Below, piece after piece: positions 6,012 to 12,406 of a stretch of 12,406 nt of DNA; the first letter of the stretch is position 1; every line of letters starts with the position of its first letter. The stretch covers positions 1 through 12,406 of the forward strand of contig SLQI01000091.1 of the NCBI GenBank assembly GCA_007131535.1, written 5' to 3'. The notes beneath the pieces were generated by a model. It saw only the letters and a program-made list of their open reading frames with translations. It did not search any database and was not told where the DNA came from. This DNA is from Balneolales bacterium (GTDB taxonomy: Bacteria; Bacteroidota; Rhodothermia; Balneolales; Natronogracilivirgulaceae). A program made the position numbers and the translations under genes.

Positions 6012-7712
6012 TTAATCCAATAAACCGGAAACCGCCTCATCCAATTGCTCCCCCCGGAGTCGGCCTTCGGCTTGAATTATTCCATGCTCATCAACCAGAA
6101 TGAGAGTAGGGGTGGCCGTAACCTCAAACCTTTGAGTAAGTTCGCTGTTAGTGCCGCCCTCAACAAAAGTATGCTTCCAGGGCATGGCATATTCCTTTTC
6201 TCTGAATTCTGTGAGATCTTCGCGGGCGTTATCCAGAGAAAAACTGACAATGGTGAAGTTATCGTCTTTGTAGTTTTGGTATAGTTTTTCCAGATGAGGC
6301 CGGTCGGCAATACAAACGCCACACCATGTGGCCCAGAAATCCATCAAATAAGCTTTGCCTTTAAGTGACTTTTTACTGTAAGTGGTTTTCGGTTCGTCGA
6401 GAGATGCAACCTCAAAATCCGGAAGTTCATTACCGGATTGAATAGCCCGGTCGGGGGAGTAATGCATTTCAGCCAGATTGGTAAGACGGTGCCCCGGATA
6501 GCTCGAGGCTAATTTATCGTAGTATTTTCGGATGCTCTCCTCGTCATTGCTCCGGTCAGCTTCAAATAGCCGAGATGCCAGAATATGAGCTTGCAGATCC
6601 TCAGAAAAAGTAGTCTCATAGATACGGCTGATGTAATCGTCTGCATCAGAATGGCGATTGAGCTGGGATGCAGCTTCCTCCAGCCCCATAACCAACCGGA
6701 AGTCTGTGGTCCAGATTACATCGGAGGGGTGAACCTCGTTTAAAAGAACGTCCAGGTATTCCGGGTTGGGTTCCGGCTTAAGAGCCTGCGGGGTGGGAAG
6801 ACTGGTATAGTTTGCCATTAATAGCTTTCGGGCAAACCCTTCTTTCCGGTCTATTGCTTCCCGTAGATCTGTAATGTAGCCGGAAATGTCGGCATCCGTA
6901 ACCTCCCGGTCGGGATCATCACGAGCATCCTGAACAACTGTTTCAATCGGTTCAATGTATTCCCGGGTCAGTTCTTTATATAAGGCTGTCTGGGAATGTT
7001 CCTCCGAATCTAACGAAAATTCGGGGTTTGTATCCGGGGGGTAGAGTTCATCCGGATCAAACGTAATTTCAGATTCTCCGTTTTCCGGCACTTCGGCTAC
7101 CGCAAAAAAAGGATGGGTCTCATCGGCACGGGGCAAACGCTGCATGTCGGGCACGTAGCGGTCATACGAAGGAGGGGCGACCTGAACTTCCGGTGGTTCG
7201 ACTGCGATATAAAAAAAGAGGCTGTCTTCGGAAATGGGGATGGTAGCAGTATACTGCCCGTCATTCACTCTATCCATTGGGTGGTGATGTCTTTCGGCGC
7301 TTTCATTATCAGCAGCGACTACCACTTCCGCGGTACCGGTTTCATCCGGCAGATCCGCCGCTTGCAAACGTATGCGGGTATCTGCAACATCGGTGGATCC
7401 GAAAAACAGCTGTTTCTGTACGGTCTTATGCCCGGCCCCGTACATGTAGACATCATACATCCCGGGCTGATCGATCTCCATGCGAAATTTCCCGTATTCA
7501 TCAGCATGGGTGGTGTAGGATACGTAATCGTTTGTTGCTTTGATTGTTCCTCCGGGGAGCGGGGTGTCGTCAGCTGCAAGTAACGTACCGCTAAAGACTA
7601 TTTCACCGCTTTTACCGGATGGGTCGTCGTCGGCTTGGTCTGTTGTGCAACCGGTTGACAGAGATATCAACAGGATGCATAACCATGAGAGTGAAAGTGT
7701 GAGTCGTTTCAT
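6012..7712 (-). CDS. TlpA-like thioredoxin-fold lipoprotein with long N-terminal region
   Basis: This 566-residue protein starts with a lipoprotein signal peptide (basic MKR, hydrophobic core, LSTGC with Cys22 as the lipid-attachment residue; no Asp at +2, so the outer membrane is likely). Residues about 38-115 look like a carboxypeptidase-regulatory-like beta domain (PLPGGTIKATNDY, then DEYGKFRMEI). A long, very acidic, mostly helical middle section follows, reaching about residue 425. The C-terminal domain of about 140 residues is TlpA/AhpC-TSA-like, with WCGVC (Cys464, Cys467) and the cis-Pro loop TATPT (Pro535). The catalytic pair is intact, so a periplasm-facing disulfide reductase role is plausible; the partner is unknown. 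Bacteroidota carry many such fusions with divergent N-termini. The next gene upstream (APC permease) ends 123 bp away without a visible terminator, so read-through is possible. A strong terminator follows it. Confidence 0.9.
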   Translation of the reverse strand: MKRLTLSLSWLCILLISLSTGCTTDQADDDPSGKSGEIVFSGTLLAADDTPLPGGTIKATNDYVSYTTHADEYGKFRMEIDQPGMYDVYMYGAGHKTVQKQLFFGSTDVADTRIRLQAADLPDETGTAEVVVAADNESAERHHHPMDRVNDGQYTATIPISEDSLFFYIAVEPPEVQVAPPSYDRYVPDMQRLPRADETHPFFAVAEVPENGESEITFDPDELYPPDTNPEFSLDSEEHSQTALYKELTREYIEPIETVVQDARDDPDREVTDADISGYITDLREAIDRKEGFARKLLMANYTSLPTPQALKPEPNPEYLDVLLNEVHPSDVIWTTDFRLVMGLEEAASQLNRHSDADDYISRIYETTFSEDLQAHILASRLFEADRSNDEESIRKYYDKLASSYPGHRLTNLAEMHYSPDRAIQSGNELPDFEVASLDEPKTTYSKKSLKGKAYLMDFWATWCGVCIADRPHLEKLYQNYKDDNFTIVSFSLDNAREDLTEFREKEYAMPWKHTFVEGGTNSELTQRFEVTATPTLILVDEHGIIQAEGRLRGEQLDEAVSGLLD

Positions 7713-7835
7713 GTTGAGAGTTGGTTTGTGGGTATGATTAAAAAAAGTTTGGCTCTGTATCTACCGCCGTTCATTTGAAGGAAAAGTGACCAGTTTTTGT
7801 ATATTTGCTATTTGGGTATGGCTAAGAGCTAATGA

Positions 7836-9224
7836 TCACTCATCATCAGGATGGTCCGTGGGTTCATCAGCATCAGACTCTGCCCGGGCATACCAATAGT
7901 ATACCGGCAGACCGGCAGTTATGAGCAGCAAACCGGCAAGGGATGGTCCCGGACTCATGTATATGGCATTGACCACAATGATCAGCCCGATCAGCACAAA
8001 TCCTATGTAGAGGACTTTTTTCACCAGCGGTAACTGAATGCGGGATTCCCGGTGATCAAGCACTAAAAGCGCAAGTACCGAAAGGCAAGAAAACAGGATG
8101 ATGGAAAAGCCGGTGTAGATAAGCAGCTGTTCGAATGTGCCGGTGATCACCAGAATTACCGCCCAAACAGACTGCAAACAAACCGCCAGGTAAGGAATGT
8201 TTTTGCGGGGATGAACCTGGCTGAATGCCGCAGGAAATAAGTTATCCCGTGACATTGCAAAGTAAATCCTGGGTCCGGTCAGCACCATGGCACTAACGCT
8301 GCTGAGAAGTGCCGTAAGAATGACTATGCTGAAAATGATCATCCCATTTGGCCCGAACAATACAGCGGACATGGTGTTGATGACATCAACCGATTCGGAG
8401 AGTGTGTGAAACGGGATAGTTCCGGCGATAAGCAGGTTGAGCAGCAGGTAAAGCACGATCACCACACCGACCCCGGCAAGCAAAGCCCGGTGCATATTTT
8501 TTCCGGGGTTTTTGATTTCCTCAGCCACATAAACGGCGGCATTCCATCCGCTGTAGGTGAACAAAACCGGTATCAGGGCGAGGAACCAGCCCGAAAACTC
8601 AGTGGTACCGGAGACGCGCTGTTCGGTGAAAACCCAGTCCGGACTGGCTGCAAATCCTAACACCACCAGTGCCAGTATAGTCAATATATTCAGCAGGGTT
8701 AATGCATTTTGAAAATACCGGCCGACATTCATCCGGGAGATATGAAACAGTGTGACGAGAAATATCAACAGCATGCCAATGGCTTTTTCCGGTTCTACCG
8801 GCAGCAGCGAAGCGGCATGGATCGCACCGGAGTAGGCCTGTAACTCGTCACCCTCCGGCACCAGACCGAGCAGATACTCGGCGAAACCGATACTGCTTGC
8901 GGCAATAGCTCCGGAAAACCCGGCGATGAAAGAAGTCCAGCCGGATAAAAAGCCCCATTTCGGACCGAAAGCCTGTTTCAGGTAAATGTATTCGCCCCCT
9001 GCTTTGGGGATATGATGGGCAAGGTCGGCATAGGCAAGCGCACCAATGCAGACTAATAATCCCCCCGCAATCCACAGGGAGATAAACGGGAAGATTCCGG
9101 GGGAAATCCCGGCAACCACTCCCGGTGTGGTAAAAATTCCAATACCGATCACATTGGCTATGATAATGGATGCCCCGTCGGTAACACCTAATGAGCGTTT
9201 AAGGTTGGATTTGGTGTTGCTCAT
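7836..9224 (-). CDS. APC-family amino-acid permease
   Basis: This 462-residue protein has about 12 hydrophobic helices, typical for the amino acid-polyamine-organocation family. TM1 carries the unwound-helix motif GIGIFTTPG (27-35), which binds the amino-acid backbone in APC transporters. TM2 and its following loop carry AYADLAHHIPKAGGEYIYLKQAFGPKWGFLSGW (split here at residues 64-96). A later YSGWNAAVYVAEEIKNPGKN segment is the expected TM6-7 region. It should import or exchange an amino acid or amine at the inner membrane; the substrate cannot be named. The ATG lies 10 bp after the stop of the exported methyltransferase on the same strand, so the two are an operon. The tail is short and acidic (DADEPTDHPDDE). 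Confidence 0.92.
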   Translation of the reverse strand: MSNTKSNLKRSLGVTDGASIIIANVIGIGIFTTPGVVAGISPGIFPFISLWIAGGLLVCIGALAYADLAHHIPKAGGEYIYLKQAFGPKWGFLSGWTSFIAGFSGAIAASSIGFAEYLLGLVPEGDELQAYSGAIHAASLLPVEPEKAIGMLLIFLVTLFHISRMNVGRYFQNALTLLNILTILALVVLGFAASPDWVFTEQRVSGTTEFSGWFLALIPVLFTYSGWNAAVYVAEEIKNPGKNMHRALLAGVGVVIVLYLLLNLLIAGTIPFHTLSESVDVINTMSAVLFGPNGMIIFSIVILTALLSSVSAMVLTGPRIYFAMSRDNLFPAAFSQVHPRKNIPYLAVCLQSVWAVILVITGTFEQLLIYTGFSIILFSCLSVLALLVLDHRESRIQLPLVKKVLYIGFVLIGLIIVVNAIYMSPGPSLAGLLLITAGLPVYYWYARAESDADEPTDHPDDE

Positions 9225-9234
9225 AGTTTCCGGT

Positions 9235-9906
9235 TTATCGACTTGTCGGGGTGGCGATGATCAACCAGGTATATGGCTGCGATTCATCATTCTGATAATG
9301 CCTGAGCTTTCGTTCTTTGATTGTAATCTCAAAGCCGGTGCTTTTCAGGTCCTCAATGGCATAATCGATATTAAGCCGATGATTTTCATACTGCACATCC
9401 CGGCTCTTATCCCGGTAATCGTCATCCATGGTATCCAAAATTGCCAGTTGCCCGCCCGGTTTTAAGGAAGCCTTGAAATGTTCAAGCATCCCCGTCGGGT
9501 CAGTAAACTCGTGATAGGCATTGCGCATCATGATTGCGTCAAACGATGATCGGGGAAGAAGGGGGTTGTCCGGGACAGAGTACACCGTGGAGATGTTGTG
9601 ATAATCCCACGAATCCATGTGTTGATGTAAACCATCAAAACCATCGGGATTGATATCCACCGCGAAGATGTGCCCTTCATTGCCAATAACCTCGGCAATC
9701 TGGTTCAGGTAAGTACCCTGACGGGAGCCGATGTCGGCCACCCAGTCTCCCTCTTCCAATTCCAGCCCGTTTATTACTGGCTGTATGTTTAACCAGGAGC
9801 AGGAAGATTGGGCATGTGTGACCGGCAGCCCTACAAAGTTCATGCATAAGACGCAAAAAAATATTGCTGCAAGATGTTTGTTTATAAAGAGTTGTGAGAA
9901 ATTCAT
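9235..9906 (-). CDS. Class I SAM methyltransferase with signal peptide (copy 1)
   Basis: This 223-residue protein has a predicted export signal (hydrophobic 12-27, likely cleavage after THA near residue 32), then a Rossmann-type methyltransferase. Motif I is VADIGSRQGTY (57-66), followed by HIFAVDINPD with the acidic residue Asp84 that normally holds the SAM ribose, DAIMMRNAYHEF (123-134), and SLKPGGQLAILDTMDDD (147-163). The motif I loop lacks the usual GxGxG (it reads GSRQGT), while copy 2 keeps GSGSGS. By eye the catalytic core is about 60% identical to copy 2. Methyltransferases of this DIGxGxG...YHEF type with leader peptides occur in several environmental phyla, but their methyl donor outside the cytoplasm is unexplained. 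It is the first gene of a probable operon with the APC permease and has the five-repeat GTTAA array 61 bp upstream. The target is unknown. Confidence 0.88.
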   Translation of the reverse strand: MNFSQLFINKHLAAIFFCVLCMNFVGLPVTHAQSSCSWLNIQPVINGLELEEGDWVADIGSRQGTYLNQIAEVIGNEGHIFAVDINPDGFDGLHQHMDSWDYHNISTVYSVPDNPLLPRSSFDAIMMRNAYHEFTDPTGMLEHFKASLKPGGQLAILDTMDDDYRDKSRDVQYENHRLNIDYAIEDLKSTGFEITIKERKLRHYQNDESQPYTWLIIATPTSR

Positions 9907-9967
9907 AAGTAATTAATATTGGTGATTGTTGAATACTAAAACTTACCTGTAATGCCGATGAATGTTG

Positions 9968-10013
9968 GTTAATGCCGGGGTTAAATGAGTTAATCAAAAG
10001 TTAATCCGGTTAA
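9968..10013 (-). promoter_or_regulatory. Five direct GTTAA repeats upstream of methyltransferase copy 1
   Basis: GTTAA starts at 9968, 9980, 9989, 10000 and 10009 on the + strand (TTAAC on the coding strand), giving spacings of 12, 9, 11 and 9 bp. Such roughly one-turn direct repeats are the usual binding layout of OmpR/PhoB-family response regulators. The array starts 61 bp upstream of the copy 1 ATG. A 16-bp block (9989-10004) and a 12-bp block ATGTTGGTTAAT (9962-9973) are identical in the array upstream of copy 2. Regulatory function is inference. Confidence 0.6.
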
Positions 10014-10025
10014 TATTGAGCTAAT

Positions 10026-10150
10026 TAGTGTCTGTAAGAAAACGCCACTATCGGCGTTCCGCTCGTCCCAAAAATGCTCATGTACGGGTTGTACACTGCG
10101 CTTTTCGGGAGCTTCGCGCGCCTTGATCCTGGCGTTTTCTTACAACACTA
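10026..10150. repeat. 125-bp palindromic element
   Basis: The outer arms at 10026-10047 and 10130-10150 pair almost perfectly: TGTAAGAAAACGCC (10033-10046) with GGCGTTTTCTTACA (10131-10144), extended outward by TAGTGT/ACACTA with one unpaired C. Inside, a second small hairpin AACGCC/GGCGTT (10041-10058) competes with the left arm. The centre is TGTAC-GGGTT-GTACA (10081-10095), extended by AAAAATGC with GCGCTTTT with one mismatch. Nearly the whole element can fold as one long hairpin. It contains no coding region. It looks like a dispersed intergenic palindrome or MITE-like sequence; similar TGTAC...GTACA-centred elements are, from memory, found in other bacterial genomes. Confidence 0.7.
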
Positions 10151-10255
10151 CCACTTTACTTACAGGCATTAATCAGCAGCCGAATGAATAACTCATTAAG
10201 TGATTGGTAGAGAATGGATTTAGTTCGGTAGGGTTTTACTATCCATTTGGGGTAT

Positions 10256-10927
10256 TCATTGATCCCCGGGCTGAGCCACCAACATCCACATAGTTAAAGA
10301 ATCTCTTTGAGGATGCCGGAACAAGGCCGGGTCTTTACTGATGATTTCAAACCCGGCTTGTTCGAGATCAGCTTTGGCTAACTCGATATCAAGGCGATGA
10401 TCATCTTCTTGTTCCTCCCGGTCTAAGTGAACCAACTCTTCATCCATAGAGTCAAATATCACCAGCCGGCCATTTGGTTTGAGCGAATTTTTGAAATGCC
10501 GCAGCATTTCGAGCGGCGCGGTAAACTCATGATAAGCCAGGCGCATCATGATGCCGTCAAAAGAGGAGGGGGGCAGCAGGGGGTTTTGCTGTATAGAATA
10601 GACCGGAGTTATGTTGTAATAATCCCAGGAGTCCATGTTATCGTGAAGATCGTCAAAACTATCTGCGTCGATATCTACGGCAAAAATATGCCCTTGTTCC
10701 CCGACAGCCCGGGCGAATTTATTCAAATACGAACCACTGCCGGAACCGATATCGGCAATCCAGTCGCCCTGGTCCAATTGGAGTTCTTCATTTACAGCAT
10801 CATAGTACAGGGAGTCCATATTTAGTGCCTGGGCATAACCAAGACATTGGGTAACAATTATAGCACAAAGTGCCGGCAGAATCGTAGTAGCTATCTTATA
10901 GAAAAATCCGGGTAGAATGAAGTACAT
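10256..10927 (-). CDS. Class I SAM methyltransferase with signal peptide (copy 2)
   Basis: This 223-residue paralogue of the 9235-9906 protein has exactly the same length. A signal peptide (hydrophobic about 12-30, likely cleavage after YAQA near residue 34) precedes the methyltransferase core. Motif I is intact, WIADIGSGSGSY (57-67), then HIFAVDIDAD with Asp85, DGIMMRLAYHEF (124-135), and SLKPNGRLVIFDSMDEE (148-164). A helix EDDHRLDIELAKADLEQAGFEI closes the fold as in copy 1. The intact glycine loop suggests this copy binds SAM. Divergence from copy 1 is largest in the leader and the C-terminal 50 residues, so the duplication is not recent. The gene is monocistronic and divergent from the sensor kinase. 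A plausible -10, TAGAAT, lies on the minus strand at 10971-10966, 38 bp before the ATG. Export is predicted from the leader only; a membrane anchor is the alternative. Confidence 0.88.
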   Translation of the reverse strand: MYFILPGFFYKIATTILPALCAIIVTQCLGYAQALNMDSLYYDAVNEELQLDQGDWIADIGSGSGSYLNKFARAVGEQGHIFAVDIDADSFDDLHDNMDSWDYYNITPVYSIQQNPLLPPSSFDGIMMRLAYHEFTAPLEMLRHFKNSLKPNGRLVIFDSMDEELVHLDREEQEDDHRLDIELAKADLEQAGFEIISKDPALFRHPQRDSLTMWMLVAQPGDQ

Positions 10928-10965
10928 AGTGAGCTAACATTTAATGATTAAAATTGACATGCATC

Positions 10966-10971
10966 ATTCTA
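10966..10971 (-). promoter_or_regulatory. Candidate -10 element for methyltransferase copy 2
   Basis: TAGAAT on the minus strand lies 22 bp from the nearest GTTAA repeat and 38 bp before the ATG. A good -35 is missing at the expected distance, where the sequence is instead occupied by the last repeats. That arrangement is common for promoters activated by an OmpR-family regulator. This is a by-eye call with no start-site data. Confidence 0.3.
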
Positions 10972-10993
10972 CCGCAAACTCCCGTAGATGTTG

Positions 10994-11038
10994 GTTAATC
11001 AGCAGTTAATTGTGTTAATCAAAAGTTAAACCGGTTAA
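10994..11038. promoter_or_regulatory. Five direct GTTAA repeats in the methyltransferase copy 2/kinase divergent region
   Basis: GTTAA starts at 10994, 11005, 11014, 11025 and 11034, with spacings of exactly 11, 9, 11 and 9 bp, so the array is two 20-bp units plus one half. It is 66 bp upstream of the copy 2 ATG (minus strand) and about 166 bp upstream of the kinase ATG (+ strand). It matches the array upstream of copy 1 in order, spacing and flanks. An OmpR-family response regulator, possibly the partner of the adjacent kinase, is the natural candidate to bind it. That is inference, since the regulator gene is outside the window. Confidence 0.6.
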
Positions 11039-11108
11039 ATGTGGATAAAAGATTAATTATTTTACCCGTGTATTTTCGCATAAGGTACTACTTATCAACA
11101 TAGTGGAG

Positions 11109-11164
11109 GCTTTGCAAAATTTGTATTTTTTATCTTGAGCAGAGTTAGAGAATACTTGCAAAGC
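11109..11164. promoter_or_regulatory. 9-bp inverted repeat upstream of the sensor kinase
   Basis: GCTTTGCAA (11109-11117) and TTGCAAAGC (11156-11164) are perfect complements 38 bp apart. Between them lies AT-rich DNA with a possible Bacteroidota-type promoter: TTTG at 11111-11114 and TATCTTGA at 11131-11138, the latter matching TAnnTTTG only partly. The repeat ends 40 bp before the kinase ATG. It could be a paired operator looping over the promoter, or chance. Confidence 0.3.
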
Positions 11165-11204
11165 TTCAAAAGTAGGTACTTAAGATGTTATAGGGTTCAA
11201 GCTT

Positions 11205-12406
11205 ATGAAACTGACTACTGCCAAAATTTACGTAATTATCACCATCACCTCGATATCCTTGATAGGTGTGGTGTTTGTACAGTACAATTGGATTGAGGGA
11301 GCACTGAGTCTTGAACAGGAAAAGTTTGAGAACCGTGTGAATACAATGCTGGCTGAAATAGACGACGGTATTACAAGCGATTGTACATTAAGTGCTGATC
11401 TGGCAGAGATAATGGAGGCACATTGCCAAACATGCGGCCGGCACAAGAGCATCCCGCCGGATGAACACACTCATGAAACGGCCGGGCAGATTCAGGCTAT
11501 TATTGATTCGGTATTCATTGACCATAATTTCTCACATGATTATGAATTCGGGCTTGTGCTACCCTCTAATCATGATCCGAAAGATTCAAGGATAGCCTTT
11601 GCCTCCGACAAATCTCTTGAACCCGCAGTCTTCGAAGACTCCCGTTACCAAAGTGAACGAACCCAGCTTGTGCGCCTCCATTTCCCTGAAGAACAGCAAT
11701 ACTTTACCAGTCAGATTTTTCTGCTTCTTGGATTATCGGTAATGATTATTCTCGTGCTCTCTTTTTCTTTCGGATATGTTATCGTTACGATCCACAAGCA
11801 GAAGAAGCTTTCGGAAATGAAGAACGATTTTATCAACAACCTGACCCATGAATTTAAAACCCCGATTTTCTCTATCTCTCTGGCGACAAAACTGCTCAAA
11901 AAATCTGATGACATTAACCGTTCTTCCAGGGATATAAACTATCTTAATTTAATTAAAAATGAGAACAAACGTCTTCGGGCTCAGGTAGATAAAGTGCTTC
12001 AGATCTCATTGATTGATTCCGGCAATTTTAAACTTACACGCAAAAAAGTAGATTTGCATGCTCTTATTGATCAGGTATGCGACACCTTCTCGGTTATACT
12101 GGAAGAAAAAGGAGGGAAAATTCATAAGCAGCTTGAGGCCTCCCACCATGTACTGCATTCCGACGAAACGCACCTTTCCAATGTGATCTATAACCTGATT
12201 GATAACGGGATCAAGTATGCAGCGGATAAACCGGAAATAACAATCGCAACTTCTGATGCCGACAACGGTTTGTGTTTGCGGGTGAAGGATAACGGTATCG
12301 GAATCGACCGGGAGGCACAGAAATACATTTTTGATAAGTTTTACCGCGCACAAACCGGTGATGTCCACGATGTTAAAGGGTTCGGTCTGGGGCTGAGTTA
12401 TGTTAA
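11205..12406 (+). CDS. Sensor histidine kinase, RprX-like (3' end beyond window)
   Basis: The frame is open from the ATG at 11205 to the window end (400 codons, no stop). TM1 is at about 7-27, a periplasmic domain at about 28-168, and TM2 at about 169-195. The H-box FINNLTHEFKTP has phosphoacceptor His215. The ATPase domain shows the N-box HLSNVIYNLIDNGIKYA (Asn334), G1 DNGIGI (362-367), F-box FDKFYR (376-381) and G2 GFGLGL (392-397). Order and wording match the RprX-type kinases of Bacteroidota, which sit with an OmpR-family regulator; such a partner would be expected just downstream, outside the window. The sensor domain holds three cysteines and several histidines (Cys60, Cys74, Cys77, His73, His80, His88, His90), unusual for a periplasmic domain and suggestive of metal or redox sensing. 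Only a few C-terminal residues are missing. Confidence 0.92.
   Translation, partial: MKLTTAKIYVIITITSISLIGVVFVQYNWIEGALSLEQEKFENRVNTMLAEIDDGITSDCTLSADLAEIMEAHCQTCGRHKSIPPDEHTHETAGQIQAIIDSVFIDHNFSHDYEFGLVLPSNHDPKDSRIAFASDKSLEPAVFEDSRYQSERTQLVRLHFPEEQQYFTSQIFLLLGLSVMIILVLSFSFGYVIVTIHKQKKLSEMKNDFINNLTHEFKTPIFSISLATKLLKKSDDINRSSRDINYLNLIKNENKRLRAQVDKVLQISLIDSGNFKLTRKKVDLHALIDQVCDTFSVILEEKGGKIHKQLEASHHVLHSDETHLSNVIYNLIDNGIKYAADKPEITIATSDADNGLCLRVKDNGIGIDREAQKYIFDKFYRAQTGDVHDVKGFGLGLSYV

Larger units (their letters stand above)
9907..10255. other. Intergenic region between the two methyltransferase genes
   Basis: This 349-bp stretch has no coding region. It holds, from left to right, the leader and putative promoter of copy 1 (a possible -10, TAGTAT, at 9938-9933 on the minus strand), the GTTAA array (9968-10013), a long palindromic element (10026-10150) and a weak inverted repeat, AATGGAT at 10213-10219 with ATCCATT at 10241-10247, just past the stop of copy 2. 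That last structure has no U-tract, so a terminator for copy 2 is not proven. Confidence 0.6.

Noticed and set aside
9968..10013. CRISPR array
   Set aside because: The repeated unit is only 5 bp with 4-7 bp between copies; this is an operator-like pattern, not CRISPR repeats and spacers.
10026..10150. Rho-independent terminator for methyltransferase copy 2
   Set aside because: The palindrome is over 100 bp past the stop, is far longer than a terminator and has no U-tract at its base.
11228..12368. Several minus-strand open frames across the right end
   Set aside because: They are antisense to the histidine kinase frame, which carries all the kinase boxes in order and has no stop before the window end.

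Overview
The window looks like chromosomal DNA of a moderately GC-rich member of the Bacteroidota/Balneolota (FCB) branch. Four things point there: an RprX-like sensor kinase, a TlpA-type thioredoxin lipoprotein with a long N-terminal extension, start codons mostly without a clear Shine-Dalgarno sequence, and an acidic exported protein of the kind common in halophiles. This placement is inference from gene content; no rRNA or tRNA gene is visible.

Left part (1-2950, + strand): the 3' end of a nucleoside phosphorylase gene is followed after 1 nt by an MFS transporter, probably a nucleoside salvage/transport pair. A 573-bp gene-free stretch with a short CGCGGAT repeat cluster follows, then a formate/nitrite transporter (FNT) family channel.

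Middle part (3124-9906, all - strand): a two-TM hypothetical membrane protein; an LLM flavin monooxygenase followed by an alpha/beta hydrolase (a two-gene unit in which the hydrolase has a 1-nt frameshift in an A7 tract near its start); a rho-independent terminator; a TlpA-like thioredoxin lipoprotein; an APC amino-acid permease; and a signal-peptide-bearing class I SAM methyltransferase lying 10 bp upstream of the permease.

Right part (9907-12406): a second, paralogous signal-peptide-bearing methyltransferase (- strand), then a divergent RprX-like sensor histidine kinase that runs off the window end. Upstream of each methyltransferase is the same array of five direct GTTAA repeats with about 11/9-bp alternating spacing, the layout expected for an OmpR-family response regulator. 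The second array also lies in the divergent promoter region of the kinase. A 125-bp palindromic element sits between the two methyltransferase genes. The most interesting reading, which is inference, is a small regulon: an envelope two-component system controlling two predicted exported methyltransferases, one of them co-transcribed with an amino-acid permease.
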